Of a stretch of 64,000 nt of DNA, positions 19,901-30,953 are shown piece after piece. Origin of the DNA: Paramoeba atlantica (lineage: Eukaryota; Discosea). A program made the translations under genes and the position numbers. Positions within the stretch are counted from its first letter, which is position 1; every line of letters begins with the position of its first letter. Under the pieces are notes generated by a model. It was not told where the DNA came from. It saw nothing but the letters and a program-made list of their open reading frames with translations, and did not search any database. The stretch lies in NCBI GenBank assembly GCA_977017575.1, contig CDRNVI010000156.1, positions 186,001-250,000 on the forward strand, in the 5' to 3' direction.

Positions 19901-22070
19901 TTTGGTGATAGATTTTATTCCTCATGTCCATGAGGAAAATGGGTTGATTGGCGAGTTGGTCAAATTGATTCGCCCTTTTACTCTTCAAACATCTGAGTTG
20001 GGGTTACAAAAGAAAGCTTATAAGGTTCTCTATTTGACTTTTTCTTCTCTTTATTCTCTCATTTAATTATATTTTGTTGAAGGTCCTGTTGGCAATTTGT
20101 TCCCACGCCAGTTCCTATGTTCAAGAAAATGCGACCTCTCAACTGCAAGCAATTATCACAGATCAATTGGCAACTTGCTCAGCTGCTTCAAAATCGGTTC
20201 GGTTGCGGTGTCTCGAAGCAATCCTCCTCACCCTCGTCAAAAAAGCCAAAACGGAACCTCCTCGACAACAAAAACAAGGAAAGTTTCAACAACAATCTCA
20301 AATGGCAGTGATCACGCCCACACTAAGACATTTCATCACTGAGACAATATCAGAGCTCTTGATGTGTACAAAAGAACATAGCGCGAAATGTAGAGGGATT
20401 GCTGGTGAAGTCTTGGTCACGTATTGCGTTTGTTTTCCTGTTCCTGTTGGACATGGTTTGTCGATGTTTGGAGGGAAAAGCAAAGAAGAAGGAAAGAAGG
20501 GTAAGGGATTCAGTTTAAAGATCCCCGAAGAGGTTTCTTTCTTCTTTTTCTTTTTGTCAAATTTTCTCCCTTTTAATTGACTTATGTCTCTTTAATTTTA
20601 GAACTTTCTCTATCCCCTTCAAAGTAGTGAATTCAGCGCTTCAGTTGACGCATTCTTTAAGGTTTCTCTTATTTTTCTGATTTTTGGTCTCACTATTTTC
20701 CCCCTTTTGTTCATTCATTTAATTGACTCTTCCCACAGTTGGTGATCGGAGGTTTAGCTGGAAAAACCTACTTTATGATCTCTGCAACGCTTACTTCCCT
20801 CACTCTCCTTCTTCGCCATTTCCGTCGGATCGTCAACACAGAAATTATAACAACTTTAATATCATCCTGTGTGATTTTATTGTCTTTGGAGAGTAAAGAG
20901 ATACAAAAATCTGCGTTGTATTTGATTCGGATTTCGATTGGCAAACTAACAGGAGAGGAACTCGGTGGGTTACTGGGAGGACTTGTGGGCGGATTGTTCG
21001 GTGTTCAAGAGCTGAAGGAGAAAAAAGTTTCTGAGGATGATATTGGTAAAAATCTTTATTCCATTTAATCACTCTTTTATTTTTTTTATGGTTTTTTTCT
21101 TACTTCAAAATGATTAGATGATATTGATGGTGAAGAAGAAGATCACGCCCCCAAGCAAAAGAGGACCACAAAAAAAGAAAAACATCTCAACGCCAATGGA
21201 GTCATTCTTATTCGCTACATTTTAGAGAAATTGATTCGAAAATGTGGGCTTGAAAACGTTATTGCCGTGACACCAGAGACACACCTTCCTCTTGTGAATA
21301 ATGTAAGGAAGAGGATGATGAGAACTGAAAAGAAAATTAAGAAAGCGATTGAAGGGAGAAAAAGAGATGAAACGGGAGGTGAGGGTGAGAAAAGAGATTA
21401 TTTGGATTCGAATTCGTTTTTGATGCCTTCTGGGATCTCTCTTGATCAAGAAATGGAAGATTTGGGAAAAGAGGAGGGAGAGAGAGGAGGAAAGAAGAAG
21501 AAGGAGAGAGAAGGAGAAAGAAAAAAGAAAAGGAAGGGAGGAGAGTTCATGATTAAGGAAGGGGAAGAGTTGGATTTGTTGGATAGCGATATGACTGACT
21601 CGTTTTTGAAGTTGAAGAAGGGACCAGGAGGAGAGAAGAGAATGAGAGAGGAAGAGAAACTTGAGTTTAATGAAGAAGGGAAGTTGATTATTCCAATGGA
21701 AGAGGAAGAAGGTCGCAAAAGAAAGAGTGGTTTGTTTTTCTCTCTTTTTTTTTGATCATTCTCTAATTTCCTGTTTCCTTTGGAGAGACCTTTTTCTCAT
21801 CTTTTTTTCGAAACAGAAAGGAGACAAGAAAAAGTACAAACTCCCCAAACTCACCAACCTCCCTCAAAGAAAAGAAAAGGAGTCCCACAATCAGGATCAG
21901 AATATCGTTCAAAGAAAGCAAAAGGCGATGTGAAAGTGAAAGGGAAAATGGATCCTTATGCTTTTCTTGCTGTTGATGAGAGGATGTTGAATAAGAGGTT
22001 CAGGAAGAAGGAGGCGAAGAAATTTGAATCTTTGATGCAAAATAAGAAAGAGGGAAAGAGAAAGAAATAG
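16915..22070 (+). CDS. RRP12: RRP12-like ribosomal RNA processing factor
   Basis: Large HEAT-repeat protein needed for export and maturation of ribosomal subunits. ATG at 16915 gives MSTEAAVWEDVLSWLLR, followed by roughly fifteen exons split by short T-rich introns. Conserved helical blocks include FNAITSASPEQAAHLHSVLS, LVIDFIPHVHEENGLIGELV, TSQLQAIITDQLATCSAASK (next to SVRLRCLEAILLTLVKKAK), GGLAGKTYFMISATLTSLTL (then LLRHFRRI) and GVILIRYILEKLIRKCGLEN. The last gives VTPETHLPLVNNVRKRMMR, typical of the RRP12 C-terminal region. The tail is highly charged and ends with KMDPYAFLAVDERMLNKR and FESLMQNKKEGKRKK, like the DPYAY-x-PL-x-x-x-x-LNRR ending of other RRP12 proteins. It is head-to-head with gene I. 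Only 30 bp lie between its stop and that of the convergent GNAT-like gene. Confidence 0.85.
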
Positions 22071-22100
22071 AGAATCTCTCTTCTGTTTACTTTTGAGTTA

Positions 22101-23838
22101 TTAGAGTTTTTGGTTGATTGAAAAGTCCCACTCAAAAAGTTTTTCTTCTTCAATGTGTTCGTCAATGATTATATCTTTCCTTCTCTTCATATATTCTTGA
22201 ATCCCTGCTCGGTTAATCGGTCCCCATCTCATAAAAACAAAATGTGGATCCTCCTGATGAATATTAACGACTCCAAAAAGCTTCTTTGGAAAGAATTTTC
22301 AATTTGAAAGAAATGAAAGAAAAGGAATAAAAAAATCTTTAGTACCAGCCCACTATTGCTATTGATTGAGGCATGATTGTCGGGTGCAACTAACCCTTCA
22401 TGATAAAAAATATCTTTTTGACTCAAAATGGAATCGAACAACAAAGCACTCACAAATTTTGTCCCTTTGCCTGAACCAAAATGATCACTCCTTTCATTTT
22501 CCCAAAAGCTCCTCTGATATGAAACAAACAACTTTAAAAAAAAACCTTGAATTTTGGGAAGAAGACACCCCTGTAATCCAAATTGTGTATTCTCCCTAGT
22601 CGAGCTTCTGCAACTGAAATACCACCCAACAATTTCTCCTATTTCCGTTTTTAAAAGAAATACACTCAAATCTAAAAAAATTGAATAAGACCTGTTTGAA
22701 TATCCTCAAGAATTCTACTCGATCTTTTCATTGAAGCGCCCAAAATTCCTAAGACAGGAGCTGGATAAGGGGAAATAAAACCTGCTTTCATTGCGCCTTG
22801 CAATTCATTATACAACTGAGGGATTTTGTGGGTATCACTACATCTGAGAGCTCTCAGACGATATTGGGGTTCTTCTGCTTTGAGAGAAGGAAGATGAGAG
22901 AGAACTGATTCTCCTTTCGACGAACTTGAACCCCAATCTTTCGCTTCTTTGAGTTCAATTTCTTCAATTTCTTCAGTTTCAAAAAGCATGTCTTTTCTTC
23001 CATTCAGATATTGTTGAAGTTTGACACGGTCAATTGGACCCCAACGAAAAAAAATGCGGTTTGGAGTCTCTCGGTGATATTTCATTTCTCCAAACTCCGT
23101 AATCTGGATTGAATTGATTCAATTGAGATATAATCAAGAAAAAGAAAGAATAAGGGTCTAATACTTTTTTGAGACCCCGAATTGCGATGTGATTGTTTGG
23201 AGCAACAAGACCCTCATAGAAAATAACATCTTTTTGTCGAAGGATGCCCTCATAAATCAGAGGACCAATTAATCCCTTTCCTTTTGAAGCACATTTCAAA
23301 ATTATTAAATTGAGAGAAATATTCAATAATATTCATTGAAACAATAATCAAAAATACTTCTTAGAGGACAAGCTCAAAATTAACAAATCATAAAAACACA
23401 TAATCCCATCTCACGGAACAAAATAACAAAAAAAACCTCTTGCTCTGGGAAGAGCACAAGATTGGATTCCACAAAGAGTCTTTTCTTGAGTCGAACTTCG
23501 AAAAGAGAAAAACCACCCATAAAACTCTCCTATTCACGAGTTCACTCTTCACTCTTCTTTTCCTTCCCTTTCTTCTCCATAATAATTTCCTTTCCTTTCT
23601 TCAAGAAAAAAGACCCCATCACCAATTATTCTTCTCTTCAAAAACAAAAACCTGTTTTAATATCTTCAACAACAAAACTAGAACGATTCATTGAAGTGGC
23701 CAAAGCACCCACAATACCACGAGGATACGCAGAAATATACCCAGCTTCAATGGTTTCCTTCAACTCATCATCATACAAAGAAAGGATTCTTTTCGTGTCG
23801 CTACAACGGAGACCTCTCACTCGAAATTGAGCTTCCAT
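22101..23838 (-). CDS. Tandem two-domain GNAT-like acetyltransferase K2
   Basis: ATG at 23838 gives MEAQFRVRGLRCSDTKRILS and VGALATSMNRSSFVVEDIKT, an N-terminal GNAT-like unit. A later exon holds GKGLIGPLIYEGILRQKDVI, resembling GNAT motif A, then FYEGLVAPNNHIAIRGL. Next come RIFFRWGPIDRVKLQQYLNG and RKDMLFETEEIEEIELKEAK. Without a stop, a second unit begins in the same exon: EEPQYRLRALRCSDTHKIPQ, SMKRSSRILEDIQTG, EIGEIVGWYFSCRSS, SILSQKDIFYHEGLVAPDNH, MRWGPINRAGIQEYMKRRKD, ending SINQKL. So one protein carries two homologous domains. The GNAT assignment rests on the order of a charged strand, an IVGWYF strand, a glycine-rich loop and a late N-x-x-x-I motif; it is an inference. Substrate unknown. 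Tandem with K1. Confidence 0.62.
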
Positions 23839-24143
23839 ATTTTGGAAAAAAAGAGAGAGATTGAAAGAGAAAAAGAAAGGGGGAGAAAAGAAAGAAAAAA
23901 AGAAAGGAAGAGCGAAACCGAAAAAAAGTGAAACAACAAAACAGAAAAATTCCACGTCAGCAGAAAAAGAACGCAACAATTCCTTTGTCGCTTTGTGACG
24001 CATCTGCTGATTGTTCACTCCTTTTGGATCACTTTTCTCTTTTCATTTTCCAAATTTCTCATTTCTTCTTGAAAAGAAGTGTGTTTCACAATTCAAAAGA
24101 TGAATGGGGAGTTTCCATTTTAACCCCTTAATTTTTTTTATGC
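23839..24143. other. Intergenic spacer between K1 and K2
   Basis: 305 bp upstream of K2 and downstream of K1. It contains the octamer CCACGTCA at 23952-23959 and A-rich runs. No gene seen. Confidence 0.5.
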
Positions 24144-25935
24144 TTAAAGTTTTGAATTGGTTGCAAAGTCCCATTCAAAAAGTTCTTCTTCCTCAACATG
24201 TTCAGTGTCAATAATTAAATCTTTCCTTTTGTTCAAATACTCTTGCAATTTGCCTCGGTTGATTGGTCCCCATCGATAAAAAATGAAATGCGGTTCCTCA
24301 TGATGCATTTTTAGGTCTCCTCCGAATTGCCTAACTACCTGTATGTAAATTGGAAGAATTAAAATTGAAATATTTAAAATTGAAATTGAAAAGAGAGAAA
24401 GAAGTCAGAATCATAAAAAACCCCGCGAATGCCTCTGATTGAAGGAGAATTATCAGGGGCAACTAACCCTTCATGATAAAGAACATCTTTTTGGCTCAAA
24501 ATGGAATCACTCATCCAAACAGGAAGTATTCTTTTCCCTTCAAACAAATCAGAAATGTCACTCAAAAAAGAATGAAGAAATCAAAAACCTCGCAATTTAG
24601 GAAGAAGACATCCCTGTAATCCAAAAAGTGTATTTTCTCTAGTGGAACTCCTACAACTGAAATACCACCCAACAATTTCTCCTATTTCCGTTTTAAAAAA
24701 AAAATACATCCAAATCTTAAAAAAAATTGAAAAAAGACCTGTTTGAATATCCTCAACAATTCTACTCGATCTTTTCATTGAAGTACTCAAAATCCCTAAT
24801 ATTGGAGTTGGATAAGGAGCCACAAACCCTGCTTCAATTTCACCTTTCAATTCATTGTACAATTGAGGGATTTTGTTGGTATCACTACATCTGAGAGCTC
24901 TCAGACGATATTGAGGCTCTTCTGCCTTGAGAGAAGGACGATGAGAGAGAACTGGTCTTGTTGCCATTGTGGGAAGGTCTTTCAAGTTCCAATCTTTGAG
25001 TTCAATTTCTTCAATTTCTTCAGTTTCAAAAAGCAAGTCTTTTCTTCCATTCAAATATTGTTGAAGTTTGACACGGTCAATTGGACCCCACCGATGAAAA
25101 ATGCGGTTTGGAGTCTCCCTATGATATTTTAATTCCCCTCCTAGGTGTTTGAATGTCTGTATTAAGAGAAAAAATGAAAAAAACTTGTTTTGAAGATTCG
25201 AAAAGAAGAGAGTGAAAACTGATTCAAAGATGCTTCGGATTGCTAGGTGATTTTTTGGATTAATATGACCTTCATAGTAAATCACATCCTTTTGTCGGAG
25301 AAGAACATCACATAACACAGGACGAAAGATTTTTTTTCCTTTTCAGATTAACAATTTAGAAGAAAATCGTGTGAACAGAAAAAATCAAATATTTCGCAAA
25401 AGAAACTCACATCTTTTCCAACCCAAAAAAACAACACAAAGAAAACAAAAGCAAAAACAAAAATCCAAAAACATAAAAAGAAAAACCTTGAGCTTTGGGG
25501 AGAACACAAATTTGAATCCCACAAAGAGTGTTTTCTTTTGTCGAACTTCGAAAAGAAAAATACCACCCAACAATTTCCCCTATTCTCACAAACTTCAAAA
25601 ATTCATCCACCCTCTCACTCTCTCCTGTTCTATTCTTTCGTTTTTTCCTTCTTTCGATCAATGATTCTCGAAGTTCCTTTCTTTCACTTCTTTCTCTCTT
25701 CTTTCTCTCTTCTTTCTTTCTTCTTCAATTTCTTTTTTTCTTCGGATAAACCTGTTTTAATCTCTTCAATAACTGTACTTGATCGGTTCATTGAATTGGC
25801 CAAAGCACCCAAAATTCCGAAAGGGTAGGCAGATATTAATCCAGCTTGAATTGAATCTTTGAAAACATTGTACAAAGATGAGATTCTTTCGATATCACTA
25901 CAACGAAGACTTCTCAGACGAAATTCTGGTTCCAT
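24144..25935 (-). CDS. Tandem two-domain GNAT-like acetyltransferase K1
   Basis: ATG at 25935 gives MEPEFRLRSLRCSDIERISS and GALANSMNRSSTVIEEIKTG. Exons then give RIGEIVGWYFSFRSSTKENT and GIQICVLPKAQG, followed by VLLRQKDVIYYEGHINPKNH. The long exon (about 24740-25155) joins HRWGPIDRVKLQQYLNGRKD to a second unit starting EEPQYRLRALRCSDTNKIPQ. The second unit continues with SMKRSSRIVEDIQTG, CRSSTRENTLFGLQGCLLPK, LSQKDVLYHEGLVAPDNSPS and RWGPINRGKLQEYLNKRKDL, ending FATNSKL at TAA. The pairing of domain types is the same as in K2, so a two-domain ancestor was duplicated in tandem. The P-K-A-Q-G loop fits the acetyl-CoA binding motif of GNAT enzymes. Substrate and location are unknown. Confidence 0.62.
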
Positions 25936-26144
25936 TAACGAAAAAAGGGAAGAGAAAGAAGAAAACGAAAGAGAGAAAGAGAACAGAAGAGAAAGAGGGA
26001 AACACGAAAAAAAAAAAAGGGACACCGCGAAGAGTTCTGCGGCAACCAAAAAATCATCTCTTTCTTTTTCTCTGCTCTTTACAAAATGGAATTTCTGAAA
26101 TCGTTCTTCAAATCTTCAAATTGTTCTTTATTCTTTTAAAAATA

Positions 26145-29100
26145 TTATTTGCACAGGATCTGGCAATTTTCTCGATTGTTTGTTGTGAAATCAGAGAGTA
26201 ACTTAAAACCTCTCACATTTGGACACTGTGCAATTGTCACATCCAAACATTTTTTCTCGTCACCACTGAGAAGCTGATACCAGCAACACAAATACACTGG
26301 AACTGGTGTTGGTGTTGGTGTTGGCACTGGTGTTGGGGTAGGAGATGGGGTAGGAGTTGGTGATGGTGTTGGAGGAGGGTAACAAACATCAAGACACTGG
26401 TACTCCCCAAGTTCAAACACCTCTCGAAGGTCCCATCCTTTAAGTGGAGGACAATCGAAAGGTAAACTCAAACATTGTTGGTTATTGCTGACTGTCTGTG
26501 AATCATATACACAACAATTTTTCAGTTCGACTGGTGTTGGTGTTGGGGTTGGGGTTGGTGTTGGAGTTGGAGTTGGAATTGGGGTTGGAATTGGGGTTGG
26601 GGTTGGGGTTGGTGTTGGGGTTGGTGTTGGACTTGGAGATGGGGTTGGGGTTGGGGTTGGAGTTGGGGTTGGGATAGGAGGGTAGCACTGCGCGAGACAA
26701 TCCAGATCTGTCAATAGTAATTCATTCAGGAGATCCATATTAGGGATGGCTGGACAGTCATATCCAAAACTCAAGCATTGGTCAATCATTGTAGAAGAGG
26801 AAGAATAATGGCAACAATTACGAAGTGGAGGGATTGTGGGGGTTGGGATTGGGGCGATTGTTGGGGTTGGAACTGGATTTGGAGTTGGAATTGGAGTTGG
26901 TTCTAGATGAACAGTGGGAGATGGAGTTGGAGTGGGTGTTGGTGTTGGGACAAGATGAAAAAGGTGTACTGTAATTTTAAAGTTTTGAACTCTTCCATTG
27001 TCATTTTTTACTTGATCATCAACAATAAACTTCCAAGTTCCTGAAATAGAAGATTTATAAATATATCAATTAGATATTCACTCAAAAAGTTCATCAGAAA
27101 AAAAAACCTGTTGGATTTTCATTCCAAAATTTTGTGGTCGAAAATTTCCAGTTTCGGAATGAGAGGTTTGGAACCTTTTCAATACGATAGGAGATCTCCA
27201 TTCCAGCATTTCTCACCAGTGGGTCAATGCCCCTGTGGATAAAATTGGTCATTTACGAAAAAAAAAACTTTTCAATATTTTTCTTTCGAGAAAAAAAAAC
27301 CTAAAGTCACTTGAAGGGACACTAAATAAGACAACACCACCCCTTCTTGACAACTCAGTCGACGATGTATAATTTCCCTCTAAAAGTAGATGAATTAAAA
27401 AAAAGGTGAAGTGGAGGTTTAAAAAAAGAAAAGAAAACCAATTAAAACAATATCTGGGACAAATTTCCGAGCATGATCAAAGATAATGGTAAGTTCTACT
27501 TCTGGTGTACATATCCCATGATCATTGAGAAGAAGAATATAAGTTGTTCCAGGAACTTTTTCTCTGTTGTGGGGAAGGAAAAAATTAACAAAAGAACTTT
27601 TTTCTCGAAAGTTTAAAAAAAAAACTTTGAATATGTGAAATCGCATCTTTGAAGTTGACAACAATAACCTTCAGAAATGGGAGTCACAAACTTTATCGAT
27701 TTACTTCGCTTCCAAAAACGAGCCTCTTTTTTGGGGGGAAAGAGATTGAGTTGGAAAATTGAAAAAAAATATTTAAAAATGAATTTTAAAACCTGAATTA
27801 ATTGGATCAACTGGGAATGAAAATAATCTCCGTTCTCCAACAAGAACATTCGCTTCAAGCTGCCGAAAAGTTGAGGAAAGTCAGAATTCAAAGTGGGAAG
27901 TCAAAAAGCAAAAAAAAAAAAGACCATATCTGAAATTGACTGCCTCATTCTTGTAAAAACACTTCTCATTCCGGAAGGAGAAAGCAAAGAGATTTCTAAA
28001 TCACCTGGAGAAGAGTGTGCAATATCTGCTTCCACAAGTACCTTTAAATTGAAAAAAAAAAAGCTTTAGTTGATTTTTTTCTTTTGAACAATATCTGGAA
28101 AAGTTTTAAACCCAATCAATGAGAAAATTTGACGAAAAAGAAGCGATAAAACTCAATGTCCCCTGTTCCGGAATTTCACGGCCCGCTGACATATGATAAA
28201 AGAGTGGCTTGAAAAAAAAAATGTTAAACCATGATAAAAATAAAAATTATGTTCAAGATCTTAAGATCGAGGAATAAAAATTATTTAAAAAGAAAAACAA
28301 ACCTCTTGATAATAGATTCCAGGGTAATTTGCTGCTTTATTGACAGCCTGAGTAGCGTCAATATTTCCAAAGCCAATTTGGTCATTATATACCTTTCCAG
28401 CCCCATTTGTTTCGCTGGAGATTCCAGAAGGAAAAATAGAAGTTTCCACAAGGATATGGGCGATATCACGAGGAGAAAGACGATGGCTGCTTGCTTCTAA
28501 CATGAGAGCAACAACTCCAGCTGAAAAAGAAAGAGGGAAAATTGAATGAGAATTTAATTTGAAGATACAAAAGAAGTCACAAATATTAACCAGCATTAGC
28601 TGAAGCATACTGGCCACCAAATTGTTTCATACAAACTGAATTTTGATCATAAGCAACTGGGATATCGTAAAAATCATCTCCTCCTGGGGCAGAAACAATC
28701 TGAGAAGGAGAGAAAAAAATGAAAACAAAAATATAAGAACATGAAAAGATAGAGAGATTGCAAGGAAAGATCGTACAAGGTTTGAGCATGGTTCAGAATA
28801 GGTTGCTGGAAGACCACCAACAGTGTGCGACCCAACATTGATCACAAAGGGGGGATTGCTGTACATATCATAATTACAATTGTCTTTTTCACCACCATCA
28901 CCTATTTATTAAAAAAAAGAAGAAGAGTGAGTGACCCAGAAATATAAAATCAAAAGGAAAAAAGGTACCAGAATATCCAATGATAATTTTATTGTGTGAA
29001 ACAGCTTCCATAACACTCTCCCAACATTCTGTACCTATTCTGCAAGTGAGACCAAAATTAAAAAGAAAACAGAGAGGGAGAAAACTTACACAGGAGATTC

Positions 29101-29920
29101 ACTGTGTGATCATCACTGCCAATGAAGTCCCTAACATAAATATCAGCTGGGACACTACTTTGAAGGAAGGAAAGACCACCAGCTCCCTGGTAGATTTTGA
29201 TAGATTTTAAGATTTTTTTTTAGAAAGGAGAGAAGAACAAAATTTAAAAAAAAAAAGAAGATAACACCTCAGTCCCATAAGCAACCATTGTGTAAAGCGC
29301 ATCATAAGCAACACCACGACTACAAACACCATTGAACGCGTTTCCAATCGCCATTGCAACAACTGATGTTGTTTCATTTGATGGTTCGTCCTCCTCTTCG
29401 GGTTCCAGTGACTAAGAGAATCCTCTCAACACATGGTCTTTCACAAAGAAAAAAAAAAGAAAAAAAAAAAGAAATGATTCATTTTACACAAGTGAATCAA
29501 CCTGTGGACTTAATCTCCCTTGAAGGTCAAGATGAGTGTCAAAAGGGGCAGTAGAACCAAACCCAAGAGTTACTCCTTTTGTTGAAACAAAAAAAGAAGG
29601 AAAACAACTTCCGTCAGAGAAAGAAGCCTTTGTGCTGAAAAAAAAAAAAGAAATTTCAACCTAATCCTGTGTAACCCATCTCCCACGCTTTCTTCACATT
29701 GAGATGCCCTATTATTCGTTTCAGAAGAAGAAACACAAAAATTGAAAAGAGACTTTCTTCGGAGACCAGTTTTGCTCTCTCTTGTGGAGTGCAAGTGCCA
29801 CGAATCGTCATAAAGGGGATCGACACTCGCCCTCTTTCTCCAACCTCCATTCTCCTCTTCAAAACAGACGGCACATTGAAACAAGAAAAGAGCAGAAAAC
29901 AAAAGAGCAATGAATTTCAT
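26145..29920 (-). CDS. Secreted kexin/furin-like pseudoprotease with P domain and Cys-rich/PT-repeat tail
   Basis: A signal peptide (MKFIALLFSALFLFQCAVCF) is followed almost at once by WRKR and SVDPLYDDSWHLHS, the usual start of mature proprotein convertases; a normal prodomain is absent. The S8B fold is clear: VKKAWEMGYTGLG, FDTHLDLQGRL, GVCSRGVAYDALYTMVAYGT, DNCNYDMYSNPPFVINVG, ATYSEPCSNLV, AGVVALMLEASSHRLSPRDI. The expected VDDG, RHGT and GTSA catalytic positions read FGST, NETT and GQYA, and the oxyanion SGNGG reads SGDGG. A P domain follows (NENPTGTWKFIVDDQ). The C-terminus has three six-cysteine modules (CCHY, CCVY, CCWY starts) joined by Pro-Thr repeats and ends NCQILCK. About ten exons. 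Predicted extracellular, non-catalytic. It is head-to-head with the cytochrome b561-like gene. Confidence 0.82.
26305..26945 (-). repeat. Pro-Thr linker minisatellites (6-bp unit)
   Basis: Arrays of ggtgtt/ggggtt-type hexamers at about 26305-26372, 26525-26680 and 26830-26950 encode PTPTPTP, PIPTP and PSPTP linkers between the cysteine modules. Length is probably variable between individuals. Confidence 0.88.
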
Positions 29921-30116
29921 CCCCGAAACGTAATTGAGGAGAACAGTCGTCTCCTTTTTTTCTTTCGGACGCTTGGTACGTTTTGTGTGCCAACCCCAAA
30001 ACCAAAGCGTCGAGAAGAAAAAAAAAATAAAAAACGGCAGTGTCAAAAAAAGATCTCTAAAAATTTTAGCGCCCTTTTCCTTTTTCTTTTTCACGCGTTT
30101 TCTTCATTTTTCGCGA

Positions 30117-30885
30117 TGGCTCAAATGTTGCGTGTTGGTCTTCCCTCTTTGGGAATCGTTGCGTTTGCTCTCAGTCGAGTGGGACCTCCCACTTCTCTTT
30201 TCGCGATTCATGTCACTGGGATGGCTCTTTATGTTACTCTCGTCTCGATGGCTGTGGCAGTCCTGGTCTTCAATTTTATTTTCTTCACTTTTTCTCTGAA
30301 TCTCGCGGCTGACCCTTTTTTTTTCTTTTCTTTTCTCTCAGTCTTCCAGAGCTGGTGGAAAACAATCAAAAAATATTCACTCTCTCTTGATGGTGTTTGC
30401 CATTTTATCTGCTCTTGCTGGTTTTGGGGCAATTTATACAAACAAAGACCGTAATGATTATCTCCACTTCCTGACTTATCACAGCTATTTTGGAATTGCT
30501 GGAATTCTTGCTGGATTATCTGCTGCGATGGGTTTGTCCACTCTCTTCTTTTGTATCTTGAAAAAAAAAAATTTCCTTTCTTTTAAAAGAGAATTTTGTC
30601 ACAACTTTTTCCTCAACACTGACATACTTTCCGAGATTAGGCGGAGTTGGAGCTTACTTTAATTTGAAAGTCGGAGGAATATCTTTCAAAACAGTCCATC
30701 CTCTTGTTGGACCAATTGGAGGGATTGCGATCATTGGTGCTCTCGGTTCTTCTCTCTCAACTGGTTTCTTGTCTGATTATTGGGAGTTGAGAATTCCGAT
30801 TGCTTTGGTTCTTTGTCTCTATTGGCATTTTACGTATGGCCCATCTGTGTCGAGGATACTCTCCAAAGCTTCAAAACGCTCGTAA
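30117..30885 (+). CDS. Cytochrome b561-like membrane protein
   Basis: ATG at 30117 gives MAQMLRVGLPSLGIVAFALS and a first helix to MAVAVL. Exon 2 continues SSRAGGKQSKNIHSLLMVFA, then a helix, YLHFLTYHSYFGIAGILAGL. Exon 3 has FKTVHPLVGPIGGIAIIGAL and ends YWHFTYGPSVSRILSKASKR. Histidines in NIH, LHFLTYHS and TVHPLVG sit at helix ends, as in the haem ligands of the b561 family, which moves electrons across endomembranes using ascorbate or related donors. The length, about 200 aa with five to six helices, fits. It is head-to-head with the pseudoprotease gene and convergent, 68 bp apart, with the sterol methyltransferase gene. Confidence 0.72.
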
Positions 30886-30953
30886 TTTTTTTGGTATTAT
30901 TCCCTTTTTTATTTCTTGGGGGATAGAGAGAGAGAAATAATTGGATGGAAAAA

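Noticed and set aside
26485-26685. Plus-strand Val-Gly repeat ORF
   Set aside because: It is the complement of the Pro-Thr linker repeats of the kexin-like gene and has no independent signature.
26305-26945. Telomere-like or CRISPR-like GT-rich repeat
   Set aside because: The hexamers vary in a way that keeps Pro-Thr codons in frame and lie between cysteine-rich coding modules. There are no spacers and no uniform telomere unit.
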